This document shows positions 24,098 to 35,362 of a DNA stretch of 64,000 nt, in pieces. The notes under the pieces were generated by a model that was not told where the DNA came from, did not search any database, and saw nothing but the letters and a program-made list of their open reading frames with translations. Every line of letters begins with the position of its first letter. Position 1 is the stretch's first letter. Both the position numbers and the translations under genes were made by a program. This DNA is from Charina bottae (taxonomy: Eukaryota > Chordata > Lepidosauria > Squamata > Charinaidae), in contig JALMGJ010000005.1 of NCBI GenBank assembly GCA_023362775.1, positions 68,345,463 through 68,409,462 on the forward strand. Reading direction: 5' to 3'.

Positions 24098-25830
24098 GTG
24101 GCTGAAGTAAGCATAGTATGGGAGTATTTAGCAGCCAGGGAGGTGACATGTGGCTGGGTCCATGCGATGGTTCTTACATCCTTGGGAGAGGGAGTGTTTC
24201 CGGCGGCTTTTAAGGAAGCGCTGGTGCACCCCCTCCTCAAGAAGCCATCGCTGGACCCTATAGTGTTGGACAATTTTCGTCCTGTCTCCCACCTCCCCTT
24301 TTTGGGGAAGGTGGTTGAGAAAGTGGTGGCATTACAGCTCCAGAGGATTCTGGATGATACGGATTATCTAGACCCCTTCCAGTCAGGATTCAGGCCGGGA
24401 TATGGGGTGGAAACTGCATTGGTCGCACTTACTGATGATCTCTGGCGGGCGCGGGATGGCGGCAGTGCGTCCATCCTGGCTCTTCTTGACCTCTCAGCGG
24501 CTTTCGATACCATCGACCATGGTATCCTTTTGGGACGGCTTAGGGGGTTGGGGGTGGGCGGCGTGGTTTTACGCTGGTTCACCTTCCTCCAGGGCCGATC
24601 CCAATCGGTGGTTATAGGAGATGAGAGGTCCGACCCTCGGCCCCTACTTTGTGGGGTGCCACAGGGTTCGGTTCTCTCCCCTCTCCTATTTAATATCTAC
24701 ATGAAACCGCTGGGTGAGATCATCCACCAACACGGGATGAAGTATCATCAATATGCTGATGATACTCAATTATATATCTCCATCCCGGGTGAGTTAAGTG
24801 ATGCAGTGGCTGCCTTTCCTCAGTGTCTGAAGGCTGTGGGGGCCTGGATGGGGAACAACAGGCTTCAGCTGAACCCTGGTAAGACAGAGTGGCTGTGGAT
24901 TGATGGCGCCTCGGGATCCAGAGAGTTGTTATCTTTAGATCTGGATGGGGTGGCACTACCCCGTTCGGACTTGGTGCGGAACCTGGGGGTCCTTCTGGAC
25001 TCACGACTCCTGCTTGAAGAGCAGGTGGCAGTCATGGCCAGAAGGGCTTTTGTGCAACTTCGAGTTGTACGCCAGCTTCGCCCTTTCCTGGACCGAGATG
25101 CCCTCCGTACAGTCACTCATGCCCTGGTCATCTCCCACATAGACTATTGCAATGCGCTCTACATGGGGCTACCCTTGAAGAGTATCCGGAAGCTTCAACT
25201 GGTCCAGAATGCGGCTGCGCGCGCAGTTATGGGTGCCCCAAGGTCGGCACATGTGACATCTCTGCTGCGCGAGCTGCATTGGTTACCGGTCTGCTTCCGG
25301 GTCCAATTCAAGGTGTTGGTTGTCACCTTTAAAGCCCTACATGGCATGGGACCAGGTTACCTAAAGGACCGCCTCATCCCCAGAGCATCGACCCGCTCCA
25401 CCCGGTTATGCAGAGAGGGCTTGCTTCGGACCCCGTCTATAAGAGAATTCCACCTGATGGGGTCCAGGAGGCGGGCCTCCTCGGCAGTGGCACCCGCCCT
25501 CTGGAATATTCTGCCCCTGGAGGTGAGGCTAGCCCCCACACTTATGACCTTCCGGAAACAACTGAAGACCTGTCTCTGCCACCTCGCTTGGGATGGGGGG
25601 AGTAATAGCTCCTCTTGGGGTTGGCTTGCTCCGTAGAGCTCTTTAAAACCTAACATCAGAGCCTCTTGGATCTTATATATTTAATTAAATTATGTATTCT
25701 ATTTTATAAATTTTTATATGTTTTAATTGCTGGCTTGGTGTAAACCGCCCAGAGTCCCCTCCGGAATGGGGGGAGATGGGCGGTGATATAAGTTGGAAAT
25801 ATAAATAAATAAATAAATTTAAAGTCTGAG
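24098..25830 (+). mobile_element. L2-like LINE copy with a long open RT frame
   Basis: 512 open codons (24,098-25,636) hold the complete RT and the C-terminal part: [77 protein letters not shown] (YADD at 24,752-24,763), [35 protein letters not shown]. Relative to the 18-kb copy about 35 residues between WEY and REVT are deleted; the endonuclease part upstream (23.65-24.1 kb) is scrambled. The 3' end has the CCGCCCAGAGTCCCC dyad and (AAAT)n. Confidence 0.9.
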
Positions 25831-26323
25831 CGCAAAGAAACACACTATGCTACTTGCACCCACTACAAACCACCAATCAGCAGGGCATTGGCCACAAAAT
25901 CTCCTAAATTCCTACTTAGGCATCATTCAAGCCTCCTTGCACCTACTGGCAGTAAGTAAGCAACCCATGCTGCTGACTAAGCAGAAGATCCTGAGACAAG
26001 GACCCCCTTCACCTCAGCCATTTGGTCCAACTGAAGCGGTCGTCTATTCTGACCATTCACCAACAGAATTCTACCATTCAACTAAAGGGAAAAAAATGGC
26101 AATGGGGATTATTTTTAATATGGAATTGCACTTGTAGACTGAGATTTGTGCCTGCCAATGTCCTATTAACATGTTGGCTGAGTGCCTTAGGCTTCCTTCA
26201 AGAGCAAATTGGTGCAGATTCTAAGGGTTTTTTTTTTAATTGGTGAGAGAAGAGATGTTCCCCAGTTGTTTCCTTAGAGATCATTTTAATGCTTCAAAAA
26301 TATTTTTAAAAATCAGCAATTTG

Positions 26324-26395
26324 TTGTGTGCTAATATTGGTTGTGTCTGTTTTGTATACCTTTTATTTTTCTTAATAAAAATATTTAAATAAAAA
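26324..26395 (+). mobile_element. extremely truncated L1-like tail (72 bp)
   Basis: An AATAAAAATATTTAAAT end with an A run is flanked by the same AAAAATCAGCAATTTG at 26,308-26,323 and 26,396-26,411. This is the structure of a retroposed 3' tail with a 16-bp target duplication. Confidence 0.7.
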
Positions 26396-26822
26396 AAAAA
26401 TCAGCAATTTGCTTACTTCTTATGTAGGTTGGCAGACATGTAGCAATCATAATAGACTACAACCCAACCTAATCTTGCGGCCCTGGGTGAAAAACAAGGG
26501 AACAAGGTGCTTGTTCTGAATTTCCATTGTTTTCTCTGGCCAGAACATTCAAACATGAATTTTGTTCCAAAGTACCTGGAACTTTGGAGTCTTATCTCAC
26601 CGGAATGCAGCCAACTCAAAACAACCCATTTCCTATTTTGTTCACAGCCCTATTTGGGACAAAAACTTACCCTGTATAAGCAACTGTTATACATTATCTC
26701 ATCAATGAAAGTAGTCATAAATTATTATTCTACGATCATGTTATCTTACTTGTAAAAAAGCCAACGTGATCTGTAATATCTAAATTACTGAAATATCTAA
26801 GTAACATTTAAACATTTCTTAC

Positions 26823-26983
26823 GGTATCTAGTTTGACAGATGATACTTGCTTTCTTTGAAACTCATTTTTTTCTATTTCTCTCAAAAGACTGTCCATCAT
26901 CTCCTCTTTATAAACCTTGACTTTTTCCAATAAATTTAAAAATGTTTCAGGATCCACAGAGCTCCGGACAATTTTAGCCTGCA
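26823..26983 (-). CDS. CFAP46: CFAP46-like exon 15 (coiled helix)
   Basis: 161 bp, two bases plus 53 codons. The acceptor is ACTCCAG; a second AG five bases downstream would break the frame, which fixes the start. It encodes AKIVRSSVDPETFLNLLEKV and a charged helix (KEEMMDSLLREIEKNEFQRK). Confidence 0.85.
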
Positions 26984-27772
26984 CTGGAGTTAATTAAAAT
27001 GCAAACCAATTAAATATGTTGAAACTTCTTTAAAAACCCATTGCATTTTCCTTTTTCATATCCCCATTTATGTAGCATACAAATGTAGAAATGAATGGGT
27101 AGTAGAGATGGATAAGAAAATTAGGTTTTCTTATAATAGCTATGTTCCTATATTCATGAGGGATGCACGAGCACTGAAGTATTGCCATCACAATCCTTCT
27201 AAATGTAAAATAATAGAGATACAAGGAATTGAAATTTATTAAGATTCAGTAAAGCCTCAGTTTGATCCTCCAACCATCCAACATAGGTAAGTATCTTACC
27301 TATCAACATCTCTGAAGTCACCGCTGCCTAAGCCCACTATATCGGCTTCCCCATCCTGATGCTTCTTCCTCTGTCTCAATTTTGCGCATTCACAAAATGC
27401 AAGTTGGATTTCACCAATACACACATTTAATAGATGCCTTCTCCTCCAAAATTATGCATTAAACTCAGGTTTTAATCTATAAGTTCTATGATTAAAAATT
27501 AAGGTGGAAATAAAACAAAGGATACTTTTGGTTGCCAGGAAAAGTATTTTATATACTAGTTGGGCTATATAGCAATGTGACATCATCACTGGAAAAAAAT
27601 CATGCCAAAGCTACTGTCATTCAGTGGAGTGCAAGAGGAGGATGTAAACTCAGGGACATATTTTGGTCGCTAAGAAACTGTACTTTCATTTCCCAAATAC
27701 TCATGTGTGACTACTCAGCGCAGCTATGCAGCAGAAAGTGCAATTATATTTGCACTGTTTAGAAATACTTAC

Positions 27773-27927
27773 AAGTTGGTTGAGCACATTTTCCTTTCTG
27801 TTGTCCACCCTTTTCCTTTTGCTGTCCACCCTTTTCCTTCTGCTGTCCACTCTTTTCCTTTTGTTCCTTTTGCTCTTTAAGGTTGGTTGATTTTATTTTT
27901 TCAAGTACAGCACCATACAGGAAAGAT
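27773..27927 (-). CDS. CFAP46: CFAP46-like exon 14, with in-frame heptad repeat
   Basis: 155 bp, entering with one base and leaving one base. RSFLYGAVLEKIKSTN is followed by three tandem 7-residue units of the type GQQKEK(S/G)G (21 bp each) and a short end. Lys, Gln and Gly dominate, so this is a disordered loop grown by slippage. The acceptor is TTTTGATAG and the donor GTAAGT. A Tigger-like MITE starts 42 bp upstream of the acceptor side. Confidence 0.85.
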
Positions 27928-27969
27928 CTATCAAAAGAAACAAAAACTGTAACTTTCCTTCCCTGAATA

Positions 27970-28453
27970 CAAGTAGCCCTCATTTAGTGGTTGCAATTGG
28001 TTCTGGCAAAATGGTCGTTAAACAACACAGTCACTAAGTGAACCATGTGACAGAGAGAGAGACTGCAAAAATCGCTGGTTGCTGCGGTCTCATTTAGATA
28101 AAGTTCTATCGTACAGTGTTCTGTGCCTGACCTGTTTTCCCCCCCTCGCAGGGCAGAGAGATTGCTTAAACAAGCTATCTCTTCCTGTGCTGCTTTTCTC
28201 CACAGCGCAGCCTGTCTCTACAAAGTGCTACAGGCCAGTTAACAAGCTCAGCTCTGTGACCTTAATTAGTTGATTAGAACCCTCTGGCCAGCTTGCAGCT
28301 GCTGCCTGAAACTGACCATACTTTGATCAGTTTCACACTGAAGGCTTTTGTTGTGGTAAATGTGGTCAGAAAATTAATTTTTTATCACCATTTATTGCCC
28401 TGGTATTTGTGAACGGTCGCTATCTGAGGCAGCTGCCAAACAAGGACTACTTG
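27970..28453. mobile_element. Tigger-like MITE, copy 3 (484 bp, subfamily B)
   Basis: CAAGTAGCCCTCATTTAG and, reversed, CAAGTAGTCCTTGTTTGG, with TA on both sides. The interior (GAGATTGCTTAAACAAGC, TAACAAGCTCAGCTCTGTGA) matches the element at 51.0 kb but not the other four copies, so there are two subfamilies. Confidence 0.8.
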
Positions 28454-28837
28454 TAATTACTCATAACCTTTCATTCAGAATTTATGTGACACATTGCCTA
28501 GGTCCCATCAGATGACATTATTTTAAAGTGATCACCTGGAGCATGCCCATTCTGTCTCATCTTACTGGCCAGGGAGAAATGGTGAGAGAGAGATAGTCCC
28601 TTAGAGAGCCAAGACCTATGCCAGGAAGGGCTTTATAGGTCACAACCAGCATCCTGAATCGCAGTCTCAAACTTATTGGTAGCTAGTACAGCTTATATAG
28701 CAGAGATGTAACTTGAGCATAGCAAGGTGTGCCCATGCTACCCCATTCTGAACCAGTGAAGCTTCCAAGTGGTCTTCAAATACAGCCGTGTAGAGCACAC
28801 TGCAATAGTCCACATGCAAGGTGACCGTCAGTGATTG

Positions 28838-28990
28838 TAAGTAGGTATTCATGTGCGTCATGCGGCCACATGACCGTGGAAGCGTCTTCGGACAACGCTG
28901 GCTCTTCGGCTAACAAACGGAGATGAGCACCGGCCCCTAGAGTCGGACACGACTGCACAAATGTGCGGGGGGAACCTTTACCTTTATTTA
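28838..28990 (+). repeat. 3' half of a tRNA-derived SINE
   Basis: GCGTCATGCGGCCACATGAC, GATGAGCACCGGCCCC and AGAGTCGGACACGACTGCAC match the second half of the complete copy at 48.5 kb. The end of the SINE resembles the BovB 3' end. Confidence 0.8.
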
Positions 28991-29593
28991 AGGTGCAACT
29001 GGTGCACTAGATAAATCTGAGCCAAAGCGCCCCCCCCCCCATCGGCCACAACTGTCATCTGTTTGAGCAGGAGCTGTGAGTCCAGAAGGACACCCAAATA
29101 GCATACCTGTTCTGCTGAGGAGTGTAACTGCATTCAGAACTAAAGGGGGAAAATCTGTGAGACCAGAAGAACTAGGAACATAACCACCATTCAGTCTTGT
29201 TAGGGTAGTCAGTACTCTGGTATCATCAAATCATTCCTGACTCTGTGCTGATGGATGGCCTCATCCAACAGCTTCATATAGAAGTTAAACAGCAGGGATG
29301 AGAGCATCAAGCCCTGTGGCACTCTGCTTGCCAGAGGCCTCAGGCTTGACCACCTCCCCCCACCCCCCATCAACACTTACTGGAACTGGCCACAGAGAAA
29401 GGAGAAACACCACAACATTGCGCCTCCTACAACTAATTCTCATAGTTAGTCCAGTAGGATCCATGATAAATGCTATTGAAGGCCACTGAGAGATCAAGGA
29501 GGACCAGGATAGTTTCACCTTTACCACCCCAGTTCTGCTAAGGGTCACTGACAAGTGCAATCAGTGCCATTTCAGTGCTGGTCTAAAATATGA

Positions 29594-30590
29594 TGCCTCC
29601 TGAGGAATCTGTATAACGACCAAGTAGCAACGGTAAGAACAGAGCACGGAACAACGGACTGGTTTAAGATTGGGAAAGGAGTACGGCAGGGCTGTATACT
29701 CTCACCCCACATATTCAACCTGTACGCAGAACACATCATGCGACGTGCTGGGCTTGAGGAATCCAAGGCTGGAGTTAAAATCGCTGGAAGAAACATTAAC
29801 AATCTTAGATATGCAGATGATACCACTTTGATGGCTGAAAGCGAGGAGGAGCTGAGGAGCCTTATGACGAAGGTGAAAGAAGAAAGTGCAGAAGCTGGGT
29901 TGCAGTTAAACCTCAAAAAAACCAAGATTATGGCAACCAGCTTGATTGATAACTGGCAAATAGAGGGAGAAAAAGTGGAGGCAGTGACAGACTTTGTATT
30001 TCTAGGCGCAAAGATTACTGCAGATGCTGACTGCAGCCAGGAAATCAGAAGACGTCTACTTCTTGGGAGGAGAGCAATGGCAAATCTTGATAAAATAGTT
30101 AAGAGCAGAGACATCACACTGACAACAAAGGTCCGCATAGTTAAAGCAATGGTATTCCCTGTAGTAACCTATGGCTGTGAGAGCTGGACCATAAGGAAGG
30201 ATGAGCGAAGGAACATAGATGCTTTTGAACTGTGGTGTTGGAGGAAAATTCTCAGAGTGCCTTGGACTGCAAGAAGATCAAACCAGTCCATACTCCAGGA
30301 AATCAAGCCAGACTGCTCACTTGAGGGAATGATATTAAAGGCAAAACTGAAGTACTTTGGCCACATAATGAGAAGACAGGATACCCTGGAGAAGAAGCTG
30401 ATGCTAGGGAAAGTGGAAGGCAAAAGGAAGAGGGGCTGACCAAGGGCAAGATGGATGGATGATATTCTGGAGGTGACAGACTCAACCATGGGGGAGCTGG
30501 GGATGGTGACGGCCGACAGGAAGCTCTGGCGTGGGCTGGTCCATGAAGTCACGAAGAGTCGGAAGCGACTGAACGAATAAACAACAACTG
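29594..30590 (+). mobile_element. BovB (RTE) LINE, 5'-truncated
   Basis: RT frame with GVRQGCILSPHIFNLYAEHI, RYADDTTLMAESEEELRSLM (YADD at 29,810-29,821), FVFLGAKITADADCS, VTYGCESWTIRKDERRNIDA, LWCWRKILRVPWTARRSN. A single TGA follows KRKRG (about 30,437), then the frame continues to the 3' end AGAGTCGGAAGCGACTGAAC. The 8-bp duplication AAATATGA flanks it at 29,586-29,593 and 30,591-30,598. BovB is well known from squamates and ruminants and for horizontal spread. Confidence 0.9.
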
Positions 30591-31299
30591 AAATATGAGT
30601 GAAAAGGGTCTAGATAATCTGCTTACTCTGAAGCTGTACCCAACCACCTTCTCAATAAGAAAAGGAAGGCTGGGCAAAATTGTCTAGCACTGTTGGGTCC
30701 AGCAATGGCTTCTTGAGGAGGGGGTATGATGTAGCCCTTCACTGAAGGATGTGTTAACTACTGGGCAGCCTTAATTAACCAGGATGGACATGGATCTACA
30801 GGGCAGGTAGCTTGATTAACAGTTCCCAGGATGTTGTCCACTTCAGAGTTACGCATCAAATACTCCCAGTTACCAGGAGAAGATGGTGCCTCAGGCAGGT
30901 AGCTGGGACATGCCCAGTCTTCCCACTGACCAAACCTGTGTAAGTTTTATAATCAACCTAAAGACTGGGAGCTCTAAAATAGGCAACCTCTGCTCTGATT
31001 CAGAACTGCTGGGACTTTGACAACTGTACCAGTTCTGAGGCATGCCTGAGAACTAACTTGAGGTTCCAGTGAGGCAAGTGACAGACAGCCATGAAATTTA
31101 TTGCCTATGGCAGGTGAAGTCTTTGGCGTGGAGTATGCTACTGAGTCACCTGTTAGCCCAGGGTGGTGGGTGGAATGAAAGAGGCTAAACTGACCAGTTC
31201 AAAGAGGGACTATCAGATGTAAAAATTCATTTTTCAAGGCACCCCAGAGATACCAAACCTCTTTGGATGGGGGAGGGGCAGATAGCAAACACTTTAGAG

Positions 31300-31434
31300 C
31301 AGGGGTCCCCAACCTTAGCAACTTGAAGATGTGTGGACTTCAACTCCCAGAATTCCCTAGCCAGCGCTGCTGGCTGGGGAATTCTGGGAGTTGAAGTTCA
31401 CACATCTTCAAGTTGCTAAGGTTGGGGACCCCTG
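31300..31434. mobile_element. palindromic hAT-like MITE (135 bp)
   Basis: The whole element is a near-perfect inverted repeat: CAGGGGTCCCCAACCTTAGC at one end and its complement at the other, with centre near 31,367. It is flanked by the 8-bp duplication CTTTAGAG (31,292-31,299 and 31,435-31,442). No coding capacity. Confidence 0.9.
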
Positions 31435-31479
31435 CTTTAGAGGACACTATCAAGATTCAGGAGGATTCTGACAACAGGC

Positions 31480-32170
31480 GGAAAGCAGCAAGATGCTAAA
31501 TGCAAATTCATTTGGGTAGAAAAAATTAAGGGCATGAGTAAAGGATAGGGAGGGAATCATACTGGGCATAGTACATGTGAAAAAGATCTGGCTGTCTTGG
31601 TGGATTACAAGCTGAACATGAGCCAACAGTGTGATCCAGTTTCAAAAAATAGCAAATGCAATCTAGGCTGCATGAATAGAAATACAGTGCCAGGATCAAG
31701 AGAAGTTAATTGTTCTTTTTAATTCTGCACTGACTGTACCTAGAATATTGCATCCAGTCCTGGACATGACATTTTATGAAGGATATTAAGAGTCGACACT
31801 GACTTGATGGCACACCATCAATCACTCAATTGACAAACTGGAGCATGTCCAAGGGACAGGAACCAAAATGATAAGGGGGACTGGAAGGAAAAACCTATGA
31901 GGAACAGTTAGAAGCCCTGGGTATATTTGGTTTGGAAAAGAGAAGACTGGGTGCAGCAGATGCAGCAGAGAGAATGGATAAGAGATGTTCGGCAGTGGAA
32001 CTGACTGTCTCAGGAGGTGTCAGACCCTCTTTCACTGAAGGTGTTTTTAAACAAAGGCTGCACAGCCATCTGTTGGGGATGCTGTAGTAGCAGATTCCTG
32101 CATTGGGCAAGGGTCTGGACTAGAGGATCTCCAAAGCCCTTCTTAACCTTACATTATATTATTCTGATTC
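31480..32170 (+). mobile_element. CR1 LINE 3' portion, degraded
   Basis: The nucleotide order matches CR1 3' ends: CTGAACATGAGCCAACAGTG, then TGCATCCAGTCCTGGACATG, GAACAGTTAGAAGCCCTGGG, TTTGGTTTGGAAAAGAGAAG and the end GGTCTGGACTAGAGGATCTC. No open frame is left. Confidence 0.75.
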
Positions 32171-32676
32171 CATAAATAGAGTAAAAACTTGACTATGCAC
32201 AAGTTGTGTCCTTCAGATGGGAGGACTTTACTCCCACAGTATTGGTAGTTGCAAAACAGGGCCTTCAAGCCTATACGGACTTTGGTGGCCAGTTATCACA
32301 CTATGTATTCCTGAGATAAGTAAAACACACATAGATACACAATAAGAAAGCCAAATAAAGGTAGAAAAAAAAGATGGAGTACTGAATGAGTTTCACAAGT
32401 CCATCCAATATATTACTACTATATCAGTTGAAATGGGAGGATGGCAAGAGTCATGCCTAGGGCATGTATGCATATTATGGGAAAGGATTCTTGCCAAAAA
32501 CCTCTAAGCACTGGAAGCTTCCAAACAGAACGTTTCACAAGGGCAGAATGCAAATGCATGAATTGCAGAGACTATGTTGAAAAAGTAGTGAAGATTAGCA
32601 CTAATCATATTTAAGTGTTATACTTGCATCTGGGCAAAGACACATCAATCATTCATGAGCACTGTTATATTCATAC

Positions 32677-32774
32677 CTGTCTTCTGAATGCTGGAGAATA
32701 ATTATATGGAAATTTACTGGCAATTCATTCATGATGTTAAAGTGGTGTGTAGAAATGGAGAGGCTTCCCCATGC
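32677..32774 (-). CDS. CFAP46: CFAP46-like exon 13
   Basis: 98 bp, 32 codons plus two bases. It encodes AWGSLSISTHHFNIMNELPV and NFHIIILQHSED, predicted beta/alpha; the strand FHIIILQ begins the part that resembles the N-terminal half of caspase-like folds. The acceptor is TTTTGTAG and the donor GTATGA. Confidence 0.85.
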
Positions 32775-33229
32775 CTACAAAAGTCATAAAAATTATTTTT
32801 CAAAAAAGTTAAGAATACCATTTGTAAATGTTAATTATAAAGTGTAATGACAGCATTGTCAAGGAGATTTGTTAATCATGTTAGTGATTAATGTATAATC
32901 ATAATACCTTATACTTATAGAAAAGTATTTACAAGTTATATATTAGTGATTAATGTACAATAATACTTTATTGAAAAAATACAACAAACTATTTGCTGTG
33001 CTAAGAAAATGTATAAACGGTTGAACCTTTCAATGTTGGGAAACGAAACCATTGTTTTAGTTCATTTATCACTTGCTCAATTATGCAGTAAAACATCTGC
33101 ACAGAAATAGAATTAGGCAGTCAATTACTTACATAAAATAACTGTAATATTACTGCTCTTTTTTAGAAGGAACTTTTTCAGAACAACTTGAAGGAAAAGA
33201 GAGTAAAGTACCATGTATACCCCAGGCTA

Positions 33230-33536
33230 TTGGATTCTTGAATGCCAAATAGATTCTTTTAGGTGAAATATGTTGGATATGTAAAGAATGTATATTTTAT
33301 AGTAATTATGGATTTTTATTAGTATTTTAATGTTTGACTGAAATTGTGAGTTAAAGAATGTATATTTTATAAGAATGTATATTTTATAAGAATGGGTATT
33401 TTATAGTAATTATGGTTTTTTATTATTATCATTAGTATTTTATTGCTTGAGTGAAATTGTGAGCCAACTGCAACGAAATTTCATTCTATTGTGCACTTGT
33501 ATAGTGTATAGTGGGATGACAATAAAGTTATTATTC
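33230..33536 (+). mobile_element. CR1/L3-like LINE 3' tail, partly duplicated
   Basis: It contains GAAATTGTGAGCCAACTGCA, CGAAATTTCATTCTATTGTG and GACAATAAAGTTATTATTCT before a pentanucleotide array. An AAAGAATGTATATTTTATA unit and a GACTGAAATTGTGAG segment are present twice, so the tail has undergone a local duplication. Confidence 0.65.
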
Positions 33537-33606
33537 TATTCTATTCTATTCTATTCTATTCTATTCTATTCTATTCTATTCTATTCTATTCTATTCTATT
33601 CTATTC
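33533..33606. repeat. (ATTCT)n microsatellite
   Basis: About fourteen pentanucleotide units directly after the LINE tail. The complement (AGAAT/AATAG-type) is the class I recall as expanded from CR1/L3 tails in snakes. Confidence 0.95.
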
Positions 33607-33717
33607 ATGCATCCTGACAGGTGTTTCAATTTAATCCCATTCATCCACTCATAGATGGATGAAACTTCTATCTGTAACGGAGCAGGAATTACAATTTCAT
33701 TTAATTGATTAAGTTAC

Positions 33718-33885
33718 CCTTGATATAGCAGTCAACCTCTGCTCTACATTTCTGAGGAGAGCACTTGTATCTCCTCTTTGTTGTAAGTGGTGCTGCAGAT
33801 GCAGCATTGCTGCCATTTGTGAACTGCTGCTGTTCAAGGTAGCTGCTAACAGGATTTCTTTCATCATCAAGGATGCTGTACAACT
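33718..33885 (-). CDS. CFAP46: CFAP46-like exon 12
   Basis: 168 bp, 56 codons, phase 0 at both ends. It encodes SCTASLMMKEILLAATLNSS, then SQMAAMLHLQHHLQQRGD and a helix ending RLTAISR. The acceptor is CCATCTTCCAG and the donor GTAACTT. Confidence 0.85.
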
Positions 33886-35182
33886 CTGGAAGATGGTAAA
33901 ATTAGATTTAACATTAGCTAAGCAAATGTTTTTCAAAACAGACCACTTCTGAAAACCCAAGCAAGCTATTTACAGCCAAATTAAAATATTGTACAAATAT
34001 TTTCAATGACATTGACAATAAATATGAAGAACAGATTTCCAGCTATTTAACTTCCTTCTAGGGAACAGCCTCTCAATAAATCTTACCCATTTTCTTACCC
34101 TAAAAAAAAGGCTTATACAACTTTTATGTAAACACTGATTATTAAAGTTATCTTCATTCTGATTCAACAGAATATTCAGATGAAAAGCATTGGTATTTTT
34201 TTACAGAATGGCATTTTAAATTGTTTGCTTTGCAATGAAAGCCACTTAACTCTTTTGAAGGTGAATGTAAAACCTTCCTTCCACTGTGCCTTAAATCTAT
34301 AGATCTCTAAATGCTAACCACGAAAGAAGATTTGCATTGATCAAGAGAAGAGTTCTCAATTAAAATTACATTATGTTCAAAATAATAAATATATAATTAC
34401 AGTTGAAGCAAGCAAAAATAATAATTTCATTCCATAATATAATGGTCTGCATTCATGGCTACTTCATATTTTAATATTAATTTAGCTGATTATTTTTAGG
34501 AGTGTGAAAAACATTCTGATTTCAGAATGGACAATTTAGAGTTCTGTACCAAGCTTAGGATGAAAGTGTTCCAATCCTTGTTGTTTCAAGTATTCTAATA
34601 TTGTGGGGTTTACTTTTTAAAAATTTAAATTCCTCCAAATCATGGGGAATTGAATTATACATTAGCCAAAACACCAGGCAGCACAGGTTTCTTTCATGCT
34701 GTCACTGGTTGGAGCTAACAAAGAGGAGGAGGGTGGGGTGAGTGAGAAAAAGTCAGTCACATACTGGAGTTGCTCTTCTTAAATTCTTTACTAGAGAAAA
34801 GGATTGCAATGTAATGTGCATTTGTGCTTTCTTTTTTAACCCTAACCCCTTAACATTGCAACCAATTTACAACTCTATCCCAGGGAGGGGATCTCATCCT
34901 GCTACAACCATCCAATTTATTTTTGTGATCAGAGGATGAAAAATGAGAAAGCAAGGAGCTTGTTTCAACTTCCCATTGTTCCCTATAGGGAAATTCTTGG
35001 AACATTTCAAGTTTTGTTCCACTAGAATAGAGTATTTTCTGAACGTTCCGATGGAACATTCTGAGGTGAACTGTTTTATTCTGAGCTTGGAACAATACTT
35101 TTCTTGCAACTACAATTACTATTGTAGCTAAAATGGTAGCAGACATTGTGGTTATCATTTTGATTTACAGTTCTTGTCTTAC
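33886..35182. other. intron 11, no well-defined element
   Basis: AT-rich. From about 34.9 to 35.1 kb a GTTCC/GGAAC-rich dispersed repeat is visible (GAACGTTCCGATGGAACATT). A short TAACCCTAACCCC is too brief to be telomeric. Confidence 0.35.
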
Positions 35183-35362
35183 CTGATAAAGAGCTAAAAA
35201 CTGACTTGCTGAAACTGGATCAAATTGTCCAAAGCACTCCACCATTTCCAAACTAGCAGCTGCCAAGGTATCGACCATGTTATTATTAATTGCAACATTA
35301 ATGCACTGCAGCAAAACCTCAGTTGACTGAAATATGTATTTATGAGTCCAGGTCTGTCTCTT
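35183..35362 (-). CDS. CFAP46: CFAP46-like exon 11
   Basis: 180 bp, 60 codons, phase 0 at both ends. It encodes STEVLLQCINVAINNNMVDT, then LAAASLEMVECFGQFDPVSA and SQFLALYQ. The last part is another recognised CFAP46 segment. The acceptor is AACTATACAG and the donor GTAAGAC. Confidence 0.85.

Larger units (their letters stand above)
28500..31290 (-). pseudogene. old L2-like LINE, minus strand, interrupted twice
   Basis: Minus-strand remnants include DYCSVLYTAVFEDHLEASLV (near 28.75 kb), TILVLLDLSVAFNSIYHGSY (near 29.47-29.52 kb; the AFDTIDH motif decayed) and a trace of the LLKKPSLDPTVLDNFRP region near 30.68 kb. A SINE 3' half (28.84-28.99 kb) and a BovB copy (29.59-30.59 kb) lie inside it. 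Many stops. Confidence 0.65.

Noticed and set aside
34840..34856. TAACCCTAACCCC resembling telomere repeat
   Set aside because: Only two units, imperfect, in an intron; a similar pair at 43,858 lies inside a LINE. Not an interstitial telomeric array.
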